Part shown: piece by piece, positions 44,729 through 54,443 of the stretch
How positions within the stretch are numbered: the first letter of the stretch is position 1
How the letters are laid out: every line of letters begins with the position of its first letter
Assembly: GCF_000473045.1 (NCBI RefSeq)
Contig: NZ_AXAY01000001.1
Coordinates: 268,931 to 332,930 of the forward strand
Reading direction: 5' to 3'
DNA length: 64,000 bases
Source: Bradyrhizobium sp. WSM3983
Lineage (GTDB): Bacteria > Pseudomonadota > Alphaproteobacteria > Rhizobiales > Xanthobacteraceae
Notes under the pieces: model-generated
Database searches by the model: none
Seen by the model: only the letters and a program-made list of their open reading frames with translations
What the model was told of the DNA's origin: nothing
Program-made: the position numbers and the translations under genes

Positions 44729-45499
44729 ATGGGCCGGTTTGCAAGCACGGCTTCGCTCTACGAACATTTGCGCCCGCCCTACCCGCGGGAATTTTTCCGC
44801 ACCGTCACACACAAGCTCGGCCTCACCAAAGAGAGCAGCCTGATCGATCTCGGCACCGGACCCGGCCTGCTGGCGCTCGGCTTCGGCCCTTATGTCGGCC
44901 GTGTCGTCGGTGTCGACCCGGAGCCTGCGATGCTTGACGCCGCCCGGCTCGCCGCTTCGGGCGCGGGGCGACATCTCACGCTGATCGAAGGCAAGGCAGA
45001 GACGCTCCCCTTAGACATTGGTACGTTCGACATCGTCACGATCGGCCGAGCGCTGCATTGGATGGATCGCGAGGCGACGCTTGCGCGGCTCGAGGAACTG
45101 GTCGCCTGCGACGGCACCATTCTGATCTGCGCTTCGTTCTCCGTCACCGACGGCCGCAACCCGTGGCTTGACGGCTACAATGAAATCCGCCGCCGCTGGT
45201 CACCCGCAAAGCTCTGGGAGGAAGCCGGCAAGGGCACGCGGACCCATCGCGACTTGCCAGCGTTCTTGCGCGGCAGCGCCTTTGCGCCCGCCGAGCTCGT
45301 CACGGTCGAGACCAGCCACACGGTCAGCATGCAGGACCTGGCGCAACGCACCCTCACCTACTCGTCGTCCTCACCGGAAGCGTTGGGCGACAATGTCGAG
45401 GCGATGTTGCGGGACGTCGAAAGCCATCTGACATCGTTCAGCCGCGATGGCTTGATCGCCGAGACCATCGTCTCGACGGCGCAGATCGTGAAGCGTTAG
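44729..45499 (+). CDS. Class I SAM-dependent methyltransferase
   Basis: The 256-residue protein has motif I LIDLGTGPGLLALGF, VDPEPAMLDAARLAA and FDIVTIGRALHWMDRE, the pattern of ubiquinone/menaquinone-like methyltransferases (Methyltransf_11). The acceptor is unknown. It is tightly linked to the SDR gene. Confidence 0.85.
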   Translation: MGRFASTASLYEHLRPPYPREFFRTVTHKLGLTKESSLIDLGTGPGLLALGFGPYVGRVVGVDPEPAMLDAARLAASGAGRHLTLIEGKAETLPLDIGTFDIVTIGRALHWMDREATLARLEELVACDGTILICASFSVTDGRNPWLDGYNEIRRRWSPAKLWEEAGKGTRTHRDLPAFLRGSAFAPAELVTVETSHTVSMQDLAQRTLTYSSSSPEALGDNVEAMLRDVESHLTSFSRDGLIAETIVSTAQIVKR

Positions 45500-45582
45500 A
45501 TGATTTGCCGCGAAAGGCGGGAAGCTAGGCGATCCAGACAACGCCGCCGCAAGACTGGATCGCCTGCCCTTCCTTCCACTCC

Positions 45583-45816
45583 TCAATCGACGCGAATCCG
45601 ACGCGACCGTTCGCGCAGTCTCGAAGCTGCAGCATTTGGAGCGGCAGCGTTGAATGCAGTCGAGCAATCGTCATCGTTCTCGCCGTCGAGCAGCGGAGCA
45701 CCACAGTGCCGGCACATGCGTGCAGACAACGACGGCGCCTTGCCGCTCGCCAGGACCTGACGATAGCTCGTCAGGTCGATGACGTTGCGGGGCGTCGTTA
45801 TGTGTTTTTCAACCAT
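45583..45816 (-). CDS. Small zinc-ribbon-like protein
   Basis: The 77-residue product has Cys-x2-Cys in RMCRHCGAPLLDGENDDDC plus a third cysteine, resembling a minimal zinc knuckle. The rest is Arg- and Ala-rich. GAGGAA sits at good spacing before the ATG, which supports the call. The function is unknown. Confidence 0.6.
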   Translation of the reverse strand: MVEKHITTPRNVIDLTSYRQVLASGKAPSLSARMCRHCGAPLLDGENDDDCSTAFNAAAPNAAASRLRERSRRIRVD

Positions 45817-46002
45817 GGCTGTTCCTCGCGGCTAACCCGTTGCTTATCGCAGACAAGTTTCGCGCAAACGTTCAGCCCACTGCTCAAATTTTACCGGAGG
45901 AATTGGGGCACGGCACACGCATCACGGCGCAGCCGCAATGACGATCTATTCTGCGACACCATCAGCCCTGTCTCTGCGGCCGGCGTAAGGTCTCGGTAGC
46001 TA

Positions 46003-46980
46003 TTAGAGCCACTTCTTCCACTTGAAGATCCAGTACGGCACGATCGCCGCGATCAACATCAGAACCAGCGCGAACGGATACCCGTGCGCCCATTCGAGTT
46101 CCGGCATCGACTTGAAGTTCATGCCGTAGATCGAGGCGATCAGCGTCGGCGGCATCAGGACAACGGCCATGACCGAAAACAGCTTGATGATGTTGTTCTG
46201 CTCGAGATTGACGACGCCGAGCATGGCGTCGAGCACGAAGGTGATCTTGCTGGAGAGATAGGAGGCGTGGTCGGTCAGAGAGACGACGTCGCGCTGCATG
46301 GTCTTGAGCTGCTCGCGCATGTCCTTCGACCATTTCACGCCTTCCACCACCGCGGAGAGGAAGGTGACGACGCGGCCGATCGAGACCAGGCTCTCCCGAA
46401 CCTTGGAGGTTAGGTCGCCCTTGCGACCGATTGAGATCAGGATCTGGGAGTATTGCTTGGCGTGGCCGTGGCGCTCGCTCTCAGGTTCGAAGATGTCATG
46501 GGACACCTGGTCGATGTCGGCGCCGCATCGCTCCAGAATGTCGGCGCAACGATCGATCACGGCATCGAGCAGTTCCACCAGCACCATCTCGCCGGTGATC
46601 GCGGGGGTGCAGGACCGCGCCAGCTTGGCCTCGACCAGGGCGAACGGCTTGGGCTGGTCGTAGCGCACCGTGACCAGGCGGTGGTCGCCAAGGATGAAGG
46701 TCACCGCCGTGGTCCGGGGCATATCGGTGTCGGAGTGGCACATGAGCGTCGCGGTCATGTAGCGCGCGCTGTTCTCGATATAGAGGCGGCTGGAGATCTC
46801 GATCTCCTGCATGTCCTCCCGGGTCGGGATCGCGATCCCCGATAGCCGTTCCACCGCCTTGTCCTCTGCCGCAGTTGGGTTGAACAGGTCAATCCACACT
46901 GCGTGCTCCGGTACCGTGGCGAGATCGTCGACAACAGCCTTCTTCAGGGAGGAGTCGGTGGGAACGAACACAGAAAACAT
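46003..46980 (-). CDS. corA: CorA-family magnesium/divalent cation transporter
   Basis: The 325-residue protein has the large soluble N-terminal domain and the long stalk helix (ADILERCGADIDQVSHDIFEPE). Two C-terminal transmembrane helices follow, with the selectivity motif YGMNF in TLIASIYGMNFKSMPELEW and the closing KWKKWL. It should take up Mg2+ (or Co2+/Ni2+). I use the ATG at 46980 with GGAG upstream; a TTG six bases earlier is the longer option. Confidence 0.9.
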   Translation of the reverse strand: MFSVFVPTDSSLKKAVVDDLATVPEHAVWIDLFNPTAAEDKAVERLSGIAIPTREDMQEIEISSRLYIENSARYMTATLMCHSDTDMPRTTAVTFILGDHRLVTVRYDQPKPFALVEAKLARSCTPAITGEMVLVELLDAVIDRCADILERCGADIDQVSHDIFEPESERHGHAKQYSQILISIGRKGDLTSKVRESLVSIGRVVTFLSAVVEGVKWSKDMREQLKTMQRDVVSLTDHASYLSSKITFVLDAMLGVVNLEQNNIIKLFSVMAVVLMPPTLIASIYGMNFKSMPELEWAHGYPFALVLMLIAAIVPYWIFKWKKWL

Positions 46981-46986
46981 GAACAA

Positions 46987-47315
46987 CTCCAGGAGGGCCT
47001 GCGACAGAATGACAGCCCTTAGCGCGATTCTGACAAGTTCATGATGACAAGCACATTAACGGAGCGTTTGCATTTGTGGCGGCAACACGGCCAAACTGTG
47101 GCATGGAAACGACAGTTCGGCATTTTTCGCCCAAAAACCAGCCCATTGTCGCAAAACTTGCGGCCAAAAAGCCACAGGTTGGGTCTCGCAGCGCGGGATA
47201 AGCCCCTAAACGCTGGAATTGTGGCAGATTTCAACCATAATGAAATCAACGGAGTCGAAGGCCTTGGGTGCTACGCTCAGGACCTGCGCGGTATTGTTGT
47301 AATTGGAACCAAACC
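46987..47315. other. Divergent promoter region corA / L,D-transpeptidase
   Basis: About 330 bases with lower G+C than the genes hold both promoters. I see no tRNA, riboswitch (no M-box-like consensus) or repeat. Confidence 0.4.
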
Positions 47316-47996
47316 ATGTCGTCGCTTAAAGTTATGTTGGGAATTTTGGCTGCCGGCTTCATGCTGTCGGGCTGCATGCAGGCCACGCATTTCGAAGCCA
47401 CCAACACCCAGAATTTCAAGCCGAAGGACAAGGAACTTCTTGCCAAGATCCGGTACGAGAATACGCCGGTGGCGGAGCCGTTCCGTCGCGCCATCGTCGA
47501 CTATCACCGCAAGGAGTCGCCGGGCTCGATCGTGGTCGATTCCGACAACCACTACCTCTACTACGTGATGGATGGCGGCAAGGCGATCCGCTACGGCATC
47601 ACCGTCGGCGAAGAGGCCATGGCCTGGTCCGGCATTGCCAAAGTCGGCAGCATGACCGAATGGCCGGCCTGGCATCCCACCCCGGGCGAAATCTCGCGCC
47701 TTGGCGTCCCGACCTACGTCGCCCCCGGTCCGGACAATCCGATGGGCTCGCGCGCGATGTACCTGTACTCGGGCGGCAAGGACACGCTGTTCCGCATTCA
47801 CGGCACCAACCAGCCGGAATATATCGGCGCTTCGATCTCGTCGGGCTGCATCCGCCTGACGAATGAGGACGCAATCGACCTCTACAGCCGCGTCAAGGTC
47901 GGCACCATCGTCGTGGTGCTCGAGCCGAAGCACGGCGACTCGCCCTACAATTCGCGCCTCGCGCTCCAGGGCGGCGGCAACACCGCTTCCTACTAA
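47316..47996 (+). CDS. L,D-transpeptidase (YkuD) lipoprotein
   Basis: The 226-residue protein has a lipobox ending at Cys20 (GFMLSGC). The YkuD domain follows, with the active site His162 in RIHGTNQPEYIGASISSGCIRLTNED and nucleophile Cys178. It cross-links peptidoglycan stem peptides (3-3 bonds) or attaches proteins to them. GGAA precedes the ATG at 47316; the longer frame from 47268 has no signal peptide. An intrinsic terminator follows 40 bases after the stop. Confidence 0.93.
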   Translation: MSSLKVMLGILAAGFMLSGCMQATHFEATNTQNFKPKDKELLAKIRYENTPVAEPFRRAIVDYHRKESPGSIVVDSDNHYLYYVMDGGKAIRYGITVGEEAMAWSGIAKVGSMTEWPAWHPTPGEISRLGVPTYVAPGPDNPMGSRAMYLYSGGKDTLFRIHGTNQPEYIGASISSGCIRLTNEDAIDLYSRVKVGTIVVVLEPKHGDSPYNSRLALQGGGNTASY

Positions 47997-48037
47997 GCGG
48001 GCCCAATCTACTGAACAGGCCTTGCCTGAGCCTTTTG

Positions 48038-48066
48038 AAAAGCGCCGGTCTCACCGGCGCTTTTTT
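48038..48066. terminator. Intrinsic terminator shared by convergent genes
   Basis: AGCGCCGG and CCGGCGCT form an eight-pair stem with a short loop and a T6 tail on the + strand; A4 on the other side makes it functional on the minus strand too. The extensin-like gene's stop codon lies inside the hairpin. Confidence 0.85.
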
Positions 48067-49154
48067 GTTGCCGGCTTGTTCGTGCCAGAGCCGGCCGCCG
48101 GCTTGTCCGGCGCCGCGGCAGGTTTCGCGCTCTCCTGCTCGTCAGCGCCATCCTTAGCCCCATCCTTGGCGCCATCCTTGGCGCCCTCCGACTTGGCTGC
48201 GACCTCGCGGGGCGGCGCCTCCTCGGGGCGCTCGGCCGGCAGCAGGGGCGCGACCTGGGGCAAGGGGTCCCAGACGTTCCACTGGCAGATCCGGTAGTCG
48301 TTGCGCCGCTGCGCCAGATCAAGGTGGATGTGGTCCTCATGGTACCAGTCCGAGCCCGGACCGAGCACTGTGGAAAAGCGCGAACAGACCGAATGCAGCA
48401 CGCGCTCGCGCACGTCGCGCGACAGCGTGCGGTCGGTCAGGCCGATCGACTGCCCGTTGGCAAGCTTGAGCGAGCGCACGTCGAGCGCGTTGGCCTTGGC
48501 GTGCTCGGACAGCATCCCGCCGACAATGCGATTGCGGCCGCGGCACTCAAAACTGTCGAAATTGTCGAGGTCGGTGATGGTCGAGCCGAGGCTCGTGGCC
48601 AGCGGCACCATGTCGGTGCGCACCCAATCGGCGATCGCTGACGCCATGGTGCAGCGAAGGATCGCCGCCGGCTTGACCGCGACCTTGCGCTTGTCCGGCA
48701 GCACGATGGCCTCCAGCCGCACCAGATCCTCGCCGCCGCAGGCGCCGGGACCGTGGATATCGGGAATGGATGGCGCGACGGCGATCTCCTGGGTCAGCGC
48801 GATGCGGCAGGCCGAGAGCTGCTTCTCGGGAGGCGGCACAGCCTCGGCCGGCTTGTTCGCGGCGGGCTTATCCGGGGAAGGCTTGCCGTCGGCCTCCGGC
48901 GCGGCCTCGTCCGCTGCCTTGGGGGCGTCCTCGGGGCGAGGCTTTGGTAGCGGTATCCTGGTGGAATGAGCACTTCCGCGCGGCCGTGGTGTACCAAGAC
49001 CAAAGATATCGAGCGGCGCAGCATAGTTTCGCGCCTCCGCCCGATCCCCGAGCACAACCGTTAGTCCGAGCACAGCGGTAACCATTGCCGCGCGGGCAGA
49101 CATATTGCCGCGACAAGACCATTTGCGGCGAAAGTCCGGCAGGCTAAAACTCAT
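48051..49154 (-). CDS. Extensin-like (ExtC domain) secreted protein
   Basis: The 367-residue protein has a signal peptide (MVTAVLGLTVVLGDRAEA), a Pro/Ala/Lys-rich linker with charged low-complexity sequence, and a C-terminal extensin-like domain. The domain shows CRIALTQEIAVAPSIPDIHGPGACGGEDLVRLEAIVLPDKRKV, then SEHAKANALDVRSLKLANG and WYHEDHIHLDL, a pattern like that of D-Ala-D-Ala-type metallopeptidases. It ends with a repeated GAKDGAKDGAKD tract and KPATKKRR. It probably acts on the cell wall (inference). The start could be the GTG at 49157, the ATG at 49154 or one at 49103. Confidence 0.85.
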   Translation of the reverse strand: MSFSLPDFRRKWSCRGNMSARAAMVTAVLGLTVVLGDRAEARNYAAPLDIFGLGTPRPRGSAHSTRIPLPKPRPEDAPKAADEAAPEADGKPSPDKPAANKPAEAVPPPEKQLSACRIALTQEIAVAPSIPDIHGPGACGGEDLVRLEAIVLPDKRKVAVKPAAILRCTMASAIADWVRTDMVPLATSLGSTITDLDNFDSFECRGRNRIVGGMLSEHAKANALDVRSLKLANGQSIGLTDRTLSRDVRERVLHSVCSRFSTVLGPGSDWYHEDHIHLDLAQRRNDYRICQWNVWDPLPQVAPLLPAERPEEAPPREVAAKSEGAKDGAKDGAKDGADEQESAKPAAAPDKPAAGSGTNKPATKKRR

Positions 49155-49219
49155 CACAATTCTTTGGCCCTGCGCTGAGAGCGATAACGCGCCCAGCGAC
49201 CACTCGGAGGAACGTCTGA

Positions 49220-50848
49220 ATGCTCGGTTTGATGCAAGATTGGCCCCTGCTCTGCCACCGGATCATCGAACACGCCGCCAAGATTCATGGCAAGCAGGAG
49301 GTTGTCACGCGGTCGGTCGAGGGACCGATCCATCGCACCACCTACGCCGAAATCCACAGGCGTGCGCTCAAGGTCTCGCAGATGCTGGAGCGCGACGGCA
49401 TCAAGCTCGGCGACCGCGTCGCAACGATCGCCTGGAACACATGGCGTCATCTCGAAGTCTGGTACGGCATCATGGGCATCGGCGCCATCTGCCATACCGT
49501 CAATCCCCGCCTTTTCCCCGAGCAGATCGCCTGGATCATCAACCATGCGCAGGATCGCATCGTGATGGTCGACCTGACCTTCGTGCCCGTGCTGGAAAAG
49601 CTCGCCGACAGGCTGCCAAGCGTCGAACGGTACGTCATCCTCACCGACAAGGCGCATATGCCCGAGACCACGTTGAATAACGTCGTGGCCTACGAGGACT
49701 GGATCGCCGAGGCCGACGGCAAATTCGAATGGAAGGACTTTGACGAGAACACGGCGGCCGCGATGTGCTACACGTCCGGCACCACGGGCGACCCGAAGGG
49801 TGTGCTGTATTCGCATCGCTCCAACGTGCTGCACGCGCTGATGGCCAATAATGTCGACGCGCTCGGCACCAGCGCCTCGGAGACGATGCTGCCGGTGGTT
49901 CCGCTGTTCCATGCCAACAGCTGGGGCATCGCCTTCTCCGCGCCCTCGCAGGGCACCAAGCTTGTGATGCCAGGTCCCAAGCTCGACGGCGCCTCGGTCT
50001 ACGAGCTGCTCTCCACCGAGAAAGTGACGCACACCGCCGGCGTGCCGACGGTGTGGCTGATGCTGCTTCAGCACATGACCGCCAATAATCTGAAGCTGCC
50101 CGACCTGAAGATGGTGATCTGCGGCGGCTCGGCGATGCCGCGCTCCATGATCAAGGCCTTCCTCGACATGGGCTCGAACGTCCGCCACGCCTGGGGCATG
50201 ACCGAGATGAGCCCGATCGGCAGCGTCTCGGCACTCAAGCCGCCGTTCCAGAACGCGACCGGCGATGCGCGCCTCGACGTCCTGCAGATGCAGGGCTATG
50301 CGCCCTTCGCAGTCGAGATGAAGATCACCGACGATGCCGGCAAGGAACTGCCCTGGGACGGCAAGACCTTTGGCCGCCTCAAGGTCTCCGGCCCCGCCGT
50401 CGCCAGGGCCTACTTCCACATCGACGCGAGCATCCTCGATGAGGAGGGATTCTTCGACACCGGCGACGTCGCGACCATCGACGAAGACGGCTACATGCGG
50501 ATCACCGACCGCTCCAAGGACGTGATCAAGTCCGGCGGCGAGTGGATCTCCTCGATCGACCTCGAGAACCTAGCGGTCGGCCATCCGGCCGTGGCGGAGG
50601 CCGCCGTGATCGGCGTCTTCCATCCCAAATGGGATGAGCGGCCGCTGCTGATCGTGCAGCTCAAGCAGGGCCAGCAAGCCACGCGCGACGACATCCTGAA
50701 GTACATGGACGGCAAGATCGCCAAATGGTGGATGCCCGACGACGTCGCCTTCGTCGACGGCATCCCGCATACCGCGACCGGCAAGATCCTGAAGACCGCG
50801 CTGCGCGACCAGTTCAAGGAGTATCGCTTCCCGAACGCGGCAGCCTAG
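49220..50848 (+). CDS. Acyl-CoA synthetase (AMP-binding, fatty acid-CoA ligase)
   Basis: The 542-residue protein belongs to the ANL superfamily. The P-loop-like AMP motif is YTSGTTGDPKG (184-194), with HAWGMTEMSPIGSVSA, the FFDTGDVATIDEDGYMRITDRSKDVIKSGGEW hinge, and the catalytic Lys522 in TATGKILKTALRDQF. It activates a carboxylic acid as acyl-AMP and then forms acyl-CoA. The sequence is closest to medium/long-chain fatty-acid ligases of alphaproteobacteria. It is divergent from the extensin gene. Confidence 0.92.
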   Translation: MLGLMQDWPLLCHRIIEHAAKIHGKQEVVTRSVEGPIHRTTYAEIHRRALKVSQMLERDGIKLGDRVATIAWNTWRHLEVWYGIMGIGAICHTVNPRLFPEQIAWIINHAQDRIVMVDLTFVPVLEKLADRLPSVERYVILTDKAHMPETTLNNVVAYEDWIAEADGKFEWKDFDENTAAAMCYTSGTTGDPKGVLYSHRSNVLHALMANNVDALGTSASETMLPVVPLFHANSWGIAFSAPSQGTKLVMPGPKLDGASVYELLSTEKVTHTAGVPTVWLMLLQHMTANNLKLPDLKMVICGGSAMPRSMIKAFLDMGSNVRHAWGMTEMSPIGSVSALKPPFQNATGDARLDVLQMQGYAPFAVEMKITDDAGKELPWDGKTFGRLKVSGPAVARAYFHIDASILDEEGFFDTGDVATIDEDGYMRITDRSKDVIKSGGEWISSIDLENLAVGHPAVAEAAVIGVFHPKWDERPLLIVQLKQGQQATRDDILKYMDGKIAKWWMPDDVAFVDGIPHTATGKILKTALRDQFKEYRFPNAAA

Positions 50849-51016
50849 CTGCCTCACACATCGTTCCGGGGGCGGTGCCAACGGCGTCGCCCCTGGAAAT
50901 GACGGGCAGTAACAACCCGGACTCCCTTGAATTTGCCTCCGGACCGTGGTCTCAACGGCTCATCGTCGCGCCAAATCGGCCGGCACCGCCCCAAAGATCC
51001 CGGCAGAGCTCACCCG

Positions 51017-51871
51017 ATGGCCCGCAGGTTTTCCGCTCCCTATCAGTCGGAGCCCGTGTCCAGCCTCGCGAGCTGGGCGCGCAACCTGGCCGTGTTCGCG
51101 GTGGTGGCGGTGGTGGTATCGATCATCATCGTCCGCTTCGACTTCCTGGAGATGAAGCCGGCGCTGGCGACCTTCTTTGGCGGCCTCGGGATCGCGGCGC
51201 TCTCGATCCTGTTCGGGCTCGCCGGCTTTGCCGCGATCTGGCAGAACGGCTCGCGAGGCATGGCGCGCATCCTGCTCGCTTTCCTGATCGACGGGGCGAT
51301 CCTCGCCTATCCGGCTTATCAAGGCCTGCAATATCGCAAGTTGCCGGCGATCCACGACATCACCACCGACCCGATCGACCCGCCGCGCTTCGACGCGCTG
51401 TCGCGCCTGCGCACCGGCGACGGCACCAACACCGCTGTTTATGCCGGCCTCTATTCGGCCGAGCAGCAGCGCCAGTTCTATCCCGACATCGAGCCGATCG
51501 AGCTTGAGATCCCGGTCGACCGCGCCTATGCAATCGCGCGCCAGCTCGTCATCAAACGCAAATGGACCGTCATCGACGAACGCGAGCCGCAACCGCCGCG
51601 CCGCATGGGCCGCATCGAGGCAGTCGCGCGCACGCCGATCATGGGCTTTCGCGAGGACATCTCGATCAGGGTCGTGCCTGACGGCGACGATTCCCGCGTC
51701 GATATCCGCTCCGCCTCGCGCTATTTCGAGAGCGATCTCGGCAGCAACGCCGCGCGCGTGACGAAATTCATCGACGAGCTCAACACCGCAGCCGACGCGG
51801 ATGCGCTGAAGCCAGTGAAGAAGACCCCGGTGGCGCCGCCGAAGGCGCCGGCGAAGACAGTGAAGAAATAG
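51017..51871 (+). CDS. DUF1499 membrane protein
   Basis: The 284-residue protein has three hydrophobic segments in its first third (LAVFAVVAVVVSIIIV; FFGGLGIAALSILFGLAGFAAIW; ILLAFLIDGAILAYPAY). A soluble DUF1499 domain follows (DPIDPPRFDALSRL to VDIRSASRYFESDLGSNAARVTKFIDELN). The tail is Lys/Pro/Ala-rich. The function is unknown. The ATG at 51017 was chosen over the longer frame from 50927. Confidence 0.85.
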   Translation: MARRFSAPYQSEPVSSLASWARNLAVFAVVAVVVSIIIVRFDFLEMKPALATFFGGLGIAALSILFGLAGFAAIWQNGSRGMARILLAFLIDGAILAYPAYQGLQYRKLPAIHDITTDPIDPPRFDALSRLRTGDGTNTAVYAGLYSAEQQRQFYPDIEPIELEIPVDRAYAIARQLVIKRKWTVIDEREPQPPRRMGRIEAVARTPIMGFREDISIRVVPDGDDSRVDIRSASRYFESDLGSNAARVTKFIDELNTAADADALKPVKKTPVAPPKAPAKTVKK

Positions 51872-51877
51872 CACTCT

Positions 51878-52003
51878 GTCATTCCGGGGCGCGCGTCAGC
51901 GCGAGCTATGATGCGCAATTGCGCATCTGAGAATCCATCAAGCCGCTGAGTTGGTGGATCAATGGATTCCGGGTTCGCCGCTTGGCGGCGCCCCGGAATG
52001 ACG
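51878..52003. repeat. Interspersed palindromic element with GCGCAATTGCGC
   Basis: The element begins GTCATTCCGGGGCGC and ends GCGCCCCGGAATGAC (near-perfect inverted ends). It contains ATGCGCAATTGCGCAT at 51911-51926 and paired GAATCCAT/ATGGATTC blocks. It separates DUF1499 from the convergent MBL gene. Confidence 0.8.
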
Positions 52004-52005
52004 AG

Positions 52006-52923
52006 CTACGCCATCCGGTACGTCCCGCCAATCACGGGATCGCCGTCCGTCGCGACGACACCGCGTGCGACGAGGTCTTCCAGATGCGCCAGCACGGAGT
52101 AGCCCGCAGCCGTCGTCAGCCGCGGATCGATGCCGATATAGATCGCGCGCACCATGGTCGGGATATCCGTCTCGCCCTTGGCGAGGCGGTGCAGGATCGA
52201 GGCCTCGCGCGCCTTGCGGTGGCGGATCAGGAAACGCACGAAACGCTGGCCTTCCGGGATCTCCGGGCCGTGGCCGGAGAAATACAGATCCTCTTCGCGC
52301 GCATCGAGCCGGTCGAGCGATTCCATGTAGTCGATCATCGAGCCGTCGGGCGGCGCCACGATCGAGGTCGACCAGCCCATGACGTGATCGCCGACGAAGT
52401 TGAACTTTCGCTCGGGCCAGGCGAAAGCAAGATGGTTGGCGGTGTGGCCTGGCGTGGCCACGGCCTCGAGCCGCCAGCCGGCGCCCTCGACGACGTCGCC
52501 ATGGGCAATCCTGACGTCGGGCGCGAAGTCGCGGTCGGCGCCTGATTCCGGATTGTGCTTCTCGCTCTCGAAGCGCGGGCGCGAGGCGCGGTGCGGGCCC
52601 TCGGCATAAACAAGCGCGCCGGTCGCCTGCTTGATGCGCGGCGTATTGGGCGAGTGGTCGCGGTGGGTGTGGGTGACGAAGATATGGCTCACCGTCTCGC
52701 CGCGCACGGCGTCGAGCAGTGCTGCCGCATGGGCCTCATCGTCCGGACCGGGATCGATGATCGCGACGCTGCCGGTACCTACGATATAGCTGACGGTACC
52801 AGTGAAGGTGAACGGGCTCGGATTGTTACAGAGCACCCGCCGCACGCCGGGGCGGACTTCCTCGACGACGCCAGCTTTGAGCGGAAAATTGCGGTTGAAC
52901 GGGACGTCGTCGTTGTCGGACAT
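52006..52923 (-). CDS. MBL-fold metallo-hydrolase
   Basis: The 305-residue protein has the metallo-beta-lactamase fold motif THTHRDHSP (85-90 HxHxDH), further ligands His160 (TPGHTANH) and Asp179 (NFVGDHVMGW), and a SGHGPEI histidine. The C-terminal half is helical (RHRKAREASILHRLAKGE), as in the LACTB2-like endoribonuclease branch, so an RNase role is possible alongside hydrolase functions. Confidence 0.88.
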   Translation of the reverse strand: MSDNDDVPFNRNFPLKAGVVEEVRPGVRRVLCNNPSPFTFTGTVSYIVGTGSVAIIDPGPDDEAHAAALLDAVRGETVSHIFVTHTHRDHSPNTPRIKQATGALVYAEGPHRASRPRFESEKHNPESGADRDFAPDVRIAHGDVVEGAGWRLEAVATPGHTANHLAFAWPERKFNFVGDHVMGWSTSIVAPPDGSMIDYMESLDRLDAREEDLYFSGHGPEIPEGQRFVRFLIRHRKAREASILHRLAKGETDIPTMVRAIYIGIDPRLTTAAGYSVLAHLEDLVARGVVATDGDPVIGGTYRMA

Positions 52924-52960
52924 GGCACTTCCCTGCGTACTGCTACCCCCAACCCTCGCC

Positions 52961-53079
52961 GTCATACCCCGCGAAAGCGGGGTATCCAGTACGCCGTGGC
53001 GGCGATGGCGAAGGCGAGGTCTCTGGAATACTGGATCGCCCGCCCCAGTGCGCAATTGCGCACAAGGCGGGCGATGACA
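52961..53079. repeat. Interspersed palindromic element with GCGCAATTGCGC
   Basis: GTCATACCCCGCGAAAGCGGGGTAT forms a perfect hairpin at the left end. CCAGTACGCC and the right block with GTGCGCAATTGCGCAC (53048-53063) and GGCGGGCGATGAC close it. It lies between the MBL gene and gcdH. Confidence 0.8.
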
Positions 53080-53088
53080 GCTGAACCC

Positions 53089-54303
<1,215 letters not shown>

Positions 54304-54443
54304 GAAACGTCCTTTCGGGTCTGGTTCCGTCTAAAAATTGCCCGACAAATTAATGCGCCGCGGCAACAAGTGCAAATGCGTTGCAGATGTACGGGTCTGC
54401 GTGAATCCCGGGGATGCGCATCGCGCGTCCCGGAATGACAGCG

